This document shows, in pieces, positions 8,847 through 18,540 of a stretch of DNA of 64,000 nt (position 1 is its first letter; each line of letters begins with the position of its first letter). The translations under genes were made by a program, and so were the position numbers. Origin of the DNA: Porodaedalea pini (taxonomy: Eukaryota; Basidiomycota; Agaricomycetes; Hymenochaetales; Hymenochaetaceae); assembly GCA_002794775.1 (NCBI GenBank), contig NBAY01000123.1, positions 1-64,000 on the forward strand. The letters run 5' to 3'. The notes beneath the pieces are model-generated. The model was given only the letters and a program-made list of their open reading frames with translations, did no database searches and was not told the origin of the DNA.

Positions 8847-11099
8847 CTAAAAAGGGGAGTGATAGTTGCGGCGAGCTGGACACTCCGAAGATCTGGTGCT
8901 GTGATTGCCCTGGCAGTTAATGCACAGGGCGAAGTGTTTGCATTGAAGGTTGTTCGCCGTGGTACATGGAGCGCACTTGGCGACATGGACGGCGGTGCGA
9001 TGCGGTTCGGAGCAGATCGCGCAACGAGCGACAGACCGGCATTTCGAGGCTGAATGTCCCAGGCGATGACAATTGTCGCATTGGTTAATGGTCGGGCGAG
9101 CTCTCATTTCTTCGAGGTGACGTATGACTCCGAATATCGGGACAGACCGATTGTTGTGGAGGAAGAAATGGTCGAAACAAAGGCATGAGTCGTCTTTAAG
9201 AACAACCGAAACATTGCAGTAATCTCGCTGGTTGAGGCGTTCGATAGAGGACATGAAACGGGGCTGGAACATGAACTCGTAGCCTTCAAATTGTGGTAAA
9301 GCAGAGATTTCGTTGAATAGATCCTTCTCCGAATAGATGAGATTGGTGTCTTTGTCGAATACAGGGATGCCGGGGATGACCATTTTGAATTGAGGTGAGG
9401 GGGTGAATGCCCTCGCCCCAGAGATGTTGATGATATGATTAAGCTGGGTAACTAGGGCGCTGTATTGTGTGTCAAAATCAACGCGAATGTTAGTGAAAGC
9501 AATTAAGAGATTGCTGTTAGATGTGTATTCGACATTAAGAATGACGAGGTGTTTGAAAAGCGGGTTGCCCTTGAGGCCCACACGTACTGCGTTTTTAACC
9601 GAAAGGGTCAAGGGGCAGACAGCAAGATCGCCTGGAAGAGAAAAGAAGATGCGGCGAACATTACAAACGCGCGTATTCACCAATCCGTTAGACCGGTTAA
9701 TTGGGATGGTTGAGACTTCCCCTTGGGGGTTCTGTTCTGTGACTCGAGTAACTTTGGTAGGGACCGTCTTAGGTTTCTTCTGAGCCGCTTTGGCGTACGA
9801 AACTGTGGTAAAGCCTTCCTGGTCGACCCCAACTGATTCAACTACTGGATGGTAGATTGTAGTCTGTGACCCGCGAGGGGCATTATGCGCTGAATGAGCA
9901 TAACCATCCGGTGCGATGATGGTACCCTCCGTGGTCATACGGTAGCCAGAACCTGGGATGCGAGTTTTAGCAATGGCGGCTGCATATTCTGTTTTTCCGT
10001 TTTTGGGAGTCTGAACGCGCTGTTTAGTGATGGGGCCTGGGGGAGGGAATTTGGGATCGTGTACGAAACAAACTCCAATTGGGTCTGGTAGGATTTTGTT
10101 CTGTTTGGAAAAATTAGTGTTAGAAGGGGCCGAGCGCTGAACTGAAGAAGCCGGGACGTCAGAAAGCTGTTTTTCAATTGAGTTAGTTTTTTTGGAGATA
10201 GAAGAAACAACAGCGGAAAGATGCTGGATGGACCTGGACATGGCGTGCATAGTATCCGTGATTTCCTGATCGCGGATGGTTTGACTGTTAACATAGATGT
10301 TTTCGAAGACGTGTTTAAATGAGGGTGAGTGAATACGAAAAGTAGAATGAAAGGCCTCCAGACTCTCGTTGGCCGAGTTCTGGAGAGATGTCTCATCGTC
10401 CAAATTGTTGGACTTGTTAATCCAGGAAACTAGGTTGGAGCCAATATTGGCGAGGATAGCTCCGGCCCGGTTAGGGTCATCGTACCACAGCTTCTCGGAC
10501 AACCATGTGGGTTGCGAGATGAGCATGTTTATCGTATTAACGGTTTCCTTGGTAAGATCAGCAAAAGAACGATTAATATTCTCGGCGATGTCCGGATCAT
10601 ATTGTTCATCGATAGGGACCATCTCCTCGTCAACCTGAGGGGCTTGGCTAGTCTGAACGTCCTTAACGTATAGATCATCGTCATCCATAGTATCGTCAAT
10701 GCGAGCAGGGGGCGGGAGAGATCGATGTTCCTCCTCGGAGTTTGACCGTTTAAGCGTGTTCTGTGACTCGATATCTGGGGTAGGGGGAAGGTCCCCTTGT
10801 TTACGGAGCTTGGCGGCATGCTCGTCTGCCTCGACATCGGGTGACCAATCTGCACGATTCTTTTGAACTTGAACGCATACAGAGTCGTTGTGGTTGTAGG
10901 TCTTGTCGCGACCACAAACGGCGCATAACTTGGCGGTCCCGCTAACACACTGGCGACTGTGGTAGGGGAGATCCTGTTTACACTCCTCACACTTGGTGGG
11001 GTCCTTGGGATTGACAAGGGAACGAAAAGACTTTGTCTTGTGTAGAGAGGCTTTTGCTCTGGTCAACATTTTGTTGTCCATAGCGGAGAGAGAGTACAA
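8847..11099 (-). CDS. LINE ORF1, gag-like nucleic-acid-binding protein
   Basis: A 750-residue protein encoded first in the element. The N-terminus has paired Cys/His motifs (CEECKQDLPYHSRQC and CAVCGRDKTYNHNDSVC). The middle is acidic, then Ser/Thr/Pro-rich. The C-terminus carries CCHC-type knuckles (CDNCHRLGHSASKC, CAICSEPHRTAVHVAKC) and a further CINCQGNHSTRSSEC motif. Such ORF1 proteins coat LINE RNA. The reading frame is intact. It stops at TAG (8847-8849), followed by ACGCTT and the ORF2 ATG in the same frame, so ORF2 could be made by termination-reinitiation or stop readthrough. Confidence 0.9.
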   Translation of the reverse strand: MYSLSAMDNKMLTRAKASLHKTKSFRSLVNPKDPTKCEECKQDLPYHSRQCVSGTAKLCAVCGRDKTYNHNDSVCVQVQKNRADWSPDVEADEHAAKLRKQGDLPPTPDIESQNTLKRSNSEEEHRSLPPPARIDDTMDDDDLYVKDVQTSQAPQVDEEMVPIDEQYDPDIAENINRSFADLTKETVNTINMLISQPTWLSEKLWYDDPNRAGAILANIGSNLVSWINKSNNLDDETSLQNSANESLEAFHSTFRIHSPSFKHVFENIYVNSQTIRDQEITDTMHAMSRSIQHLSAVVSSISKKTNSIEKQLSDVPASSVQRSAPSNTNFSKQNKILPDPIGVCFVHDPKFPPPGPITKQRVQTPKNGKTEYAAAIAKTRIPGSGYRMTTEGTIIAPDGYAHSAHNAPRGSQTTIYHPVVESVGVDQEGFTTVSYAKAAQKKPKTVPTKVTRVTEQNPQGEVSTIPINRSNGLVNTRVCNVRRIFFSLPGDLAVCPLTLSVKNAVRVGLKGNPLFKHLVILNVEYTSNSNLLIAFTNIRVDFDTQYSALVTQLNHIINISGARAFTPSPQFKMVIPGIPVFDKDTNLIYSEKDLFNEISALPQFEGYEFMFQPRFMSSIERLNQRDYCNVSVVLKDDSCLCFDHFFLHNNRSVPIFGVIRHLEEMRARPTINQCDNCHRLGHSASKCRSVARCAICSEPHRTAVHVAKCAPCTTANNLQCKHFALCINCQGNHSTRSSECPARRNYHSPF

Positions 11100-11138
11100 T
11101 GAAGGCGATTGACGATTTTCCCACGATGGATGATGGTG

Positions 11139-11149
11139 GTTACGAAAAG
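11139..11149 (+). repeat. Right copy of 11 bp target-site duplication
   Basis: Second copy of GTTACGAAAAG. It is the pair of 4860-4870 and lies 79 bases before the AsnRS start codon. Confidence 0.8.
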
Positions 11150-11228
11150 AGTCATACCAGTTGCTATAACTCCATCCATCGACTGTGCCAGCTCAGCATT
11201 CAGCTTCTCTCACCTACAGCGAGCCATT

Positions 11229-13398
11229 ATGGCCTCCGTCTATATCGATGAAACGACTGGCAGCGACGAAGCCGGCAGCGGCACTCAGAACGCGCCATAC
11301 AAATCGCTCGCGTATGCACTATTCAAGCACGACGCCCCAGATGTACAGCTGCAAATTCGTAAGGATGGCGAGGCACCGTATGACAAGCCGACGGACTCTT
11401 CCTTTAAGAAGGCGAAGAAAAATGCTGATGGGCTGCGCAAGAAGGCGGCGAAGGCGGCAGAGATTGCGGAGCGCGAGGCAAAGGAGCGTGCCGAGGCGGA
11501 CAAGCGTCTCGAGGAGAGCAAAAAGATTGTGCTTGTCGAGGATGAGACGCTCCCCAAGCCCACCAAGGTATGTTTTAGCTCTCTAGTGCTACTCATATTT
11601 TCCTTGTATAAACCTAAAAGGCGAAGGCCAGGATTAACAAACTCATGCCTCTGCGTTCCAAACGCGTGCGCGTCTCGGGCTGGGTACATCGATTACGCCA
11701 GCAGAAGGGCATCGTTTTCATCGTCCTTCGCGATGGTACCGGATACCTTCAGGCCGTACTTTCTGGACAGACAGTATGAAATCTCGCCACGATCACGTCT
11801 TTCCAGAATCTGATGCATATACCCACGTTTGTTCTCAGAGTCAAACGTACGAAGCACTCACACTTACTGTCGAATCCAGTGTTGAGCTCACCGGGACGCT
11901 GCAAGAGCTCCCAGAAGGCAAGACTGCACCCGGTGGCCACGAGCTTGTTGTCGACTTCTGGAAAGTCATTGGCGCTGCGCCGGGTGGCGAGGAGGCATTC
12001 CCCAACAGATTCAACGAAGTACATTTGCCTAGCGTTTTATTAAATCTCTTCGACTTACACTACAACTCAGAAATCAGACCCCTCCATTCTCTCTGAGCTG
12101 CGCCACTTCGTTATCCGTGGCGAGATCGCGTCAAGCGTGTTACGCTTGCGCGCACAGCTACTGAGCGCATTCCGTGCTTCCCTGGTGGAAGAGAATCTGC
12201 TTGAAGTGACCCCTCCGTGTCTCGTGCAAACATCAGTAGAGGGTGGCGCGACGCTATTCGCGCTCAACTATTATGGACAGACCGCGTATCTGACTCAGAG
12301 CTCGCAGCTGTACCTCGAGACATGCTTGCCCTCGCTTGGTGATGTCTTCTGCGTGCAGGAGAGTTTCAGAGCCGAGAACAGGTTCGAATTTGAACTGAGA
12401 TTATTTTATGTTTATGCATATTGCTAAAATACGGGCATTCAGTCATACCCGACGCCATCTGAGCGAGTACACTCACTTGGAGGGCGAGCTCGCATTTATC
12501 ACCTTCGATGACCTTATGGCACACATCGAATCCATCGTACGTCTCCGTCCTAAAATCTACACGGAGAGTCATCAAACCCTCTCGACTCATTTAGATCTGC
12601 TCGACCGTCGACAAATTGCTCGCCGACCCAGAGTCAGCCGCACTCATTAGACAACTCAATCCATCCTTTACCGCACCCGCACGACCCTTCAAGCGACTCG
12701 CCTACACCGACGCGATCGCATGGCTTAACGAGCACGGGATCCAGCATGAGGCGGAGGACGCAGAGGGAAACGTTGTGCGCGACGCAGAAGGGAAGCCGGT
12801 CATGGTAGATCACGCAGTTGGCGACGACATTGCTGAGGCTGCTGAGCGGCGCATGACGGACATCCTGGGCGTACCCGTGTTCTTACATGGCTTTCCAGCG
12901 GAGCTGAAGGCATTTTACATGAAGAAGATTCCTGGGACTGGAGAGGGAGGGAAAGTGTTTACGGAAAGCTGTGATTTGCTAATGCCTGGTGTCGGCGAGA
13001 TCGTCGGTGCGTCGTGGTTTTCTCTTTCTTATCACTCTTGTTTTGGCTGATCTAATGTAAAACAGGTGGCTCGATGAGGATTTCTGATCATGATGAGCTT
13101 ATGGCAGCGTACAAGCGAGAGGGTATCGACCCGACTTCATATTACTGGTTCACCGACCAACGTAAGTACGGGACGTGCGAACACGGTGGATACGGCCTCG
13201 GCGTTGAGGTATGTCTTTGTCTGCGCTCTTTTTTTGACTATGCTCATGCTATCATTACAGCGTTTCCTCGCTTGGCTAGCTGATAGATTCACCGTACGGT
13301 GCGTGTTTCCCTCCTTTCTGTGCCGTGTTTCTAAATCGGATATGTATTGTAGTGATTGCTCCCTATACCCGAGGTGGCCTGGCCGTGCAACGCCCTAG
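11229..13398 (+). CDS. DED81: Asparaginyl-tRNA synthetase, cytosolic
   Basis: Class IIb aminoacyl-tRNA synthetase charging tRNA-Asn. It starts [20 protein letters not shown], the conserved eukaryotic cytosolic N-terminus, followed by a Lys/Glu/Ala-rich helix. An OB-fold anticodon domain follows ([26 protein letters not shown]). The catalytic domain shows [44 protein letters not shown] and [13 protein letters not shown] (motif 2 region), then [36 protein letters not shown] and [20 protein letters not shown] (motif 3). It ends [10 protein letters not shown], the family C-terminus. About nine introns of 45-75 bases interrupt it and no damage is visible. The near end of the LINE lies 91 bases before the ATG, so much of its original upstream DNA is displaced. 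Confidence 0.95.
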
Positions 13399-13835
13399 AC
13401 GCTCGAGAGTGAGAAAAGTTGAAATTGAAAGGAAAGGTGTACCGCTTCTAGATTCCGTAACTATTATGTTCTGTCTGCGTTAAGGTGTACTCATGTATCG
13501 TGTGCCGATCTAATAGATGTTGTGGTTTTTGTTGCAGAAGCTTTCTGGCCTCAACCCCATGTCAAAATCCCTTAACATCGAAGAAAACGTTTCATTCTGA
13601 TATTCCGTAGTACATTGTATTGCGAGGATATAGTGAGATGATTGAGGATATAGAAACAAATAGCACAAGGATGAGCAGGGATGGAACTGACTAGAAAAGT
13701 TAGCAGGAACCCGATAAAACCCGGGGAAAGCAAAAGACGGCTGAAATAAATATTCCGGTTAAATACCCAAGGAGGATCGCAGAGTCAGACCAAACTGTGT
13801 AGGAAAGAGGAAAAGTTGGAGAAAGAGAAAAAAGG
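13399..13835. other. Intergenic region
   Basis: Convergent 3' ends of the AsnRS and ERV2 genes. I see no coding or structural signal. Confidence 0.5.
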
Positions 13836-15061
13836 CTATCTGCCACCCTTGATAATCGCCGCACCCGTCAATTCATCCCTCTCCCGCTCTCCTTCGGTGC
13901 TTTCTTTTCCTATTCGCTTGTTCTCTTCTGGCCCCGCCACAATGTCCGCCACGCTGCTATCCATTGGCTTTTCCATTATCGGTGCGTCGCCGCAGCCGCA
14001 GTCGTATGCGTCGTCGAGATGTGCGCAGTCGAACTCGTCTTTCCCGAGTCGCTCATTTACCTGATTGTGTACATGACAGAGCCAGAGGGCGGCAGCGCGG
14101 CGGGAGGAGGTCTAGCATATGAGGAGAAGAAGGGAAAAGGGTACAAAGGTTAGGTATTCATGAATAATGAAAATGATAACAAGGACGAGACGGACCTGAG
14201 GTGGGAACTTCTGCAAGAGCTTCTGGAACTCTGCGGCGCACTCGCCGCAGGGGTATAGGCGTGCCTGAAGGTGGAAATAAGAGTCAAGAGCACTTCGCTC
14301 GTCCTCCGTTGGTTCCTACAGGGGAAAAAGAACATTCAGAGGAACGTCGGTTTTGAATATCAGATGCCGAACCTCAGGGAAGCGGAGAGTCATCGTGTGC
14401 CTATTGGTAAGTCAGCAATCTGGCAGAGGAGCTCCGTGCAGTTACGTGGACCCATAAGATACGAGTTGCAAATGAATATACGGCGAAGACCAAAATAATA
14501 CACCACCTTCGTACAATGTCTCAAGACAGATCAAGGTAGAACACCTCAAATACATGGATCAGCAAAATTTTCGACTCCATGCCGACCTCGCCAAGCTTTT
14601 GCAAGTGTATTGTTTCCACCGGTTCACCGTAGATTCAATTGCGACCGGCAAGTCACTGCAACCACACACCAGTCATCTTAAGGACTCACAAAAGTTTCCA
14701 GGTCGCCCTGCCCAGAGCTTGTCTTCATGTGCGGCATAAGCTATCAGCAAAGTTACTGACAACAACGATCGAGGAGTACGTACTTTGCAGTCTCATTCCC
14801 GAGCTTGCTCATAATAACGCCGCCATGCACACTCTGAAGTTCTTTCGCCTGCTCGGGGGCAAGTACAGGTACTGGTGGGGGACGTACTGGCGGTCGTGGG
14901 CGTACATAATCCTCCTGGACGCCGTCGCTGTCGAAGAGATGTCCGGTGTACGGGTCAAAGTACGTCTTCCGTGTCGGCTCATGGAACATGAGCAATGAGG
15001 TGAATACCACGAGCGCAACGACGATGAGGACAAATGTCCTGGTGAATCTGACCGGTAGCAT
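13836..15061 (-). CDS. erv2: FAD-linked sulfhydryl oxidase, ERV2 type
   Basis: Erv/ALR family oxidase that makes disulfides in the endoplasmic reticulum using FAD and oxygen. The N-terminus MLPVRFTRTFVLIVVALVVF is a signal-anchor, matching ER-resident ERV2 and not mitochondrial ERV1. A Pro-rich linker leads to the ERV fold: ELGRATWKLL, HTMTLRFPE, YPCGECAAEFQKLL (redox CxxC), PPQTSSRRAAALWLCHVHNQVNERLG (FAD-contacting HxxxN region, interrupted by an intron after PPQ), then DCAHLDDAYDCGCG with the C-terminal Cys pair. A hydrophilic tail ends IIKGGR. An upstream in-frame ATG at 15124 would add 21 residues; I prefer 15061 because it places the hydrophobic segment right after a short basic stretch. 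Confidence 0.9.
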
Positions 15062-15253
15062 TTTTGTTCGTGCCGCGCGGACGGAAGATAAAACACGGAG
15101 GAAAGAGAAAGAGTTGAGTAGCAATACTACATAGGCTATTTGTTAGAAAGGTCAGAGTCGGAAGTGCTGAATGAATCACGTGACTCTCCTTTCTGGGCGA
15201 CACTGAGGCTGCGTTGGACACGACGCCAGACGCGACGACTGGATATAATCAAA

Positions 15254-15799
15254 ATGGTACGAAAAATCTCCAAACTTGTCTTCAAATCTGAATTAATGTC
15301 AGACATGCCTAGCTGCCCCTTTCTCTTCTAAATGCAGCGCAAAACCGACCCATGGTGCGTACGCATTTGTGCTCCCTTTGACTCGTTCTGACTTCCATGT
15401 AGTTGGTCGAACTCAAGAACGGCGAGACATTCAATGGTCATCTTGTCAACTGTGACAACTTCATGAACATCACATTGCGCGAGGTCTATCAAACATCTGC
15501 CGATGCTGACCGCTTCTGGAAACTCCCCGAGTGCTACATCCGTGGCAGTACGATCAAATACTTGCGTGTTCCAGACAAACTACTCGACGAGGTCAAGGAG
15601 GAGCAAAATCGTGCGCGTGAGGCAGGGAGAGGTGCCAGAGGTGGGACAGGCGGTGGGGCACGCGGCGGAAGGGGAGCGCCTCCACGAGGTACGCTTGTTT
15701 GGTTCGACGCTTTTTGACCATTCTCATTATAATGTAGGGCGAGGTGGCGCACGCGGCACCCCAATGCGTGGCGGGCGAGGTCGTGGTCGTGGTATGTGA
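15254..15799 (+). CDS. lsm4: U6 snRNA-associated Sm-like protein LSm4
   Basis: Sm-fold subunit of the LSm1-7 (mRNA decay) and LSm2-8 (U6 snRNP) rings. The first exon is just the ATG (15254-15256). An intron (15257-15312) is followed by a 42-base exon giving [14 protein letters not shown], then an intron (15355-15402), then [15 protein letters not shown], the Sm1 motif. [11 protein letters not shown] and [15 protein letters not shown] (Sm2) follow. The C-terminus is an RGG-rich tail, split by an intron at 15689-15737 and ending [12 protein letters not shown] tails are normal in LSm4. The gene is intact and of normal length. Confidence 0.94.
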
Positions 15800-16572
15800 G
15801 CCCGCTGTCACTCGATAGCTGTTGTGATGTACGAGTGGGAGTTTCGTAGACTCTGTCGCGTTTTCTTTCTGCACTATTAATACCGTGTCTTGGTTAGCTT
15901 GCCTCTTTTTCACCAACAGCCTTGCCTCCCCCTCTTCATTTTCCACATCTTCCTTGATGTGCGGCAAGGAAAGTTAATGCTGAAACAAAATTATAAAGTC
16001 TTAATGTATTATAGTCACAGTTGTGCATTTCAGCATACTGCACAAATGGCCGTGGTCCGCACTGTTATGCGCGACAGGATGCCCTTGAATCTCCACCTTT
16101 TCTGACAATGAAAATGAGACTCAAAATCGCCTTGTTTTCTTTTGTGCTAGAATCTGATATCTAATCGTCGAGGTGCCATAGGGGAGACTGAAGGAACTTG
16201 TACAAGATATTCAAGGTTATAACAGTATGATATGTATCATGGTACTTCATAAAAATTACCTAGATCGAGATCACCTTAACCAAACCAGTCTTCCTCATTG
16301 CCCGACTCGTTATCCTGAATTTCCTTCCAAGAAAAAGGTCCTGTTGCGGATTCAACTCGGCTTTTAGTCCTACAGTAGATGGACCAGCACCATACCCTGC
16401 AGGTAACGTAGTACAAATACAAAAAGGTAAGTGTGGCGGTAGCGTCCTGGTCTTTCCAGTCCATTTGTATTGAAAGGACAGCCTGAGGGACAAAATTTTG
16501 CGGTTCTGCGTATGATTATCGAATAAAAATAATGCTTCAATCCGACATCTATATCATTCTCAGCTCTATGAA
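15800..16572. other. Intergenic region with possible small minus-strand gene
   Basis: Convergent space between LSM4 and the dehydrogenase. The minus strand at 16276-16464 holds a short open frame ending in an acidic peptide (SWKEIQDNESGNEEDWFG) that could be a last exon, but no family was recognised and upstream exons cannot be placed. Confidence 0.3.
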
Positions 16573-17771
16573 TCATACTCCCTCCTCCTTTAAAATATTC
16601 TCTGTCAGTTCCCAAAGATCCCTTGCCAAACCGTCGTCCATCGCCAGCTTCGAAGGCTCTTTCACTTTGCAGCCCGACACAATGTAGCTTCCATGGTACT
16701 TCTCAGGATCTCGACGCACATCCGGCGATCCCGCTGCATAACTGCTGCAATACGCACCCTCTTCTGGAGTGACCATAAGCAGTGGAATGAGCGCAGAAAC
16801 AAGCCAAGAGATCGGCCAGGGGAAAAGAGTGGGGAGCAGGTTGCTGCCCTCGCTCCTCACTGATCCAGGGTCGAGACATACTACGATGATGTTTGCGCCT
16901 CCGTCGTTTGTGGACTGGGAGAGCCGTCGAGCGAGCTCACGTGTCCAGAGGATGTTCGCGATCTTTGTGAGGGCGTAGCGCCTCATCTTCGGGAACTTCT
17001 GGTCCTCAAAAGTAATCTTGAAGTCCGCGCGGGTCTTGAACTGTGCGTTGGAAAGCATGCTGTGCGCATCTGAGGCAACGTTGACAATACGAACGTCTGC
17101 ACCAGGCTGGAGAGCAGTCGCCTTCAGGAGTGGAAGGAGTGTGTTGGTGAAAACGAAGGGCGAAATGTGGCTATGAAAATGGCCGTGAGTAAGCGCAATG
17201 AAATATACGACTTGTCATACTTGATGACCATGGTCTCCTCGCAGCCCATTGCACCCAGTTTAAAAGGCGAAAAGAACCAAACTCAGGGATCAGGCGGTTT
17301 AGAGCATTCTTATGATCATCTCACGAAGCAGCATTATTAACTGATTGAAAGGTTGAATTTTTGTTATTGCTTTATCTCGAGATAAGAAAAAGGCAATGCA
17401 TACCCAGGATGTCCAGTCTTGTTTCCCTCGCCAAGAATGCCTCCGCAGAAGCTTTCGCATCGCGCGGGTCGTCGAGAGACAGCATGTGGAACACAGGTTT
17501 TCCTTTACCCGGCTCAAGCCCCTCGGCTTTGAGTCGTGCAATCGTACCTGTCGCCTTGCTCTCATTGCGTGCTGCGAGATAGACTGTCGCGCCTTTGCGA
17601 AGAAGCTGCTGTGCGGTTGTGTACCCTATACCGGAACTAGAAATCGGATGTTATCGTTTGATGAGAGTGAAAAAGACGAAGTGATATTAAACATGCGTAC
17701 GTCGCTCCAGTGACTATGGCTACCTTTCTTGTCAAGTCCTGCAGGTCTCTGACCGGGTCAAAGGTGACCAT
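16573..17771 (-). CDS. Short-chain dehydrogenase/reductase, retinol-dehydrogenase-like
   Basis: NAD(P)-dependent oxidoreductase of the classical SDR fold; the substrate cannot be told. It starts MVTFDPVRDLQDLTRKVAIV. The dinucleotide motif TGAT-SGIGY is split by an intron. Then come LRKGATVYLAARNESKA, VNNAA (NNAG-type motif, at an exon boundary), MGCEETMVIK joined to HISPFVFTNTLLPLL, VRIVNVASDAH, the catalytic YALTK (Tyr-xxx-Lys) and CLDPGSVRSEG. At least four short introns are needed. A small exon between NNAAS and SPFKLGAMGC is the least certain junction. The C-terminus ends ILKEEGV. The gene is probably intact. A repeat shared with 32.2 kb begins 80 bases upstream of the start. Confidence 0.85.
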
Positions 17772-17850
17772 GGTAAGAAGGCGAAGGAGGATCGACTTCT
17801 GGGCGGATCAGCTACATATATGTGTGTTTCAAGTTGAGCCCGACTCGGAC

Positions 17851-18030
17851 TCTTCGATTCAGCCTCTGCTATTTTATTTTCTTAACCAAGCAGGAATATT
17901 AACGACGTTTGCTCGTCGTTCGTCTTATCATTCTCATATGCTGCCTCACTTTTGTTATTGAGAATAAGTTAACCGTCAAATAACAGGCATTCTTACAACC
18001 GACCTCCTCCACCCTTCACATCAGACAATG
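17851..18030 (+). repeat. Dispersed repeat, copy 1
   Basis: About 180 bases that reappear at 32221-32388 in the same orientation with few differences. Shared blocks include AGCCTCTGCTATTTTATTTT, CATTCTCATATGCTGCCTCA and CAACCGACCTCCTCCACC. No coding frame or inverted ends are evident. The two copies differ by small indels, so this is an old duplication or a short mobile sequence. Confidence 0.8.
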
Positions 18031-18540
18031 GGGCAGGATCGCGCCGCTGCACTGGACGCCCGCTGCATTACGGCTCTTTCCTCATTCCTCACCTTCTCTC
18101 ACCGCGTCTTCTATACCAAATTCCAACTCTCCTATGCCGTACTCAAACGTCAAAATTTGAGGCTGATGGTAGTGGTGAAGAAGCAGGAAATGGATAAAAT
18201 GGTGGGCACGGCCCAGCCCTGACCTTCGAGCATAACGCCATGGGCCAGCTTATCTAATATTGCCAGTTTCAGTTCATCCAACGGCCCCGACAGGTTGTGA
18301 GCAAACTGATTACACGCCTCAGGTCACAAGTGCAGTCTAACTGTGCTTCGTCCTCTCATCTCCGAGCAAGGACCCTCTGTGGTTCAATCAGTTATCGGGA
18401 AGATCACAGCTTTCAGTTTCGTCACATATTCTGAATTGCCTCATGGATCGATCATCAATGTGCTTTTATAGCTTCCGCATGCTTTCAGTCGTGTTCAGCA
18501 AGGATGAATGGCTCTGCGACAAGCTCGACCTCTCACCATC
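18031..18540. other. Intergenic region
   Basis: Upstream of the NLR-like gene. A 64-codon frame at 18028-18222 has no recognisable features. Nothing else is supported. Confidence 0.4.

Larger units (their letters stand above)
4871..11138 (-). mobile_element. Full-length non-LTR (LINE) retrotransposon
   Basis: A 6268 bp element on the minus strand. It has a short 5' leader of about 40 bases, ORF1 (gag-like), ORF2 (endonuclease, reverse transcriptase, RNase H) and a 3' tail of about 145 bases ending in a TA-rich stretch without a long poly-A. It is flanked by an 11 bp direct repeat, as expected from target-primed reverse transcription. No LTRs are visible. The domain order APE-type endonuclease, RT, RNase H, plus a zinc-knuckle ORF1, fits the Tad-type LINEs of fungi. 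Coding capacity is nearly complete, which suggests recent insertion. Confidence 0.9.

Noticed and set aside
13816..14064. Plus-strand 82-codon frame
   Set aside because: Antisense of the last ERV2 exons, which carry the FAD-binding and Cys motifs on the minus strand.
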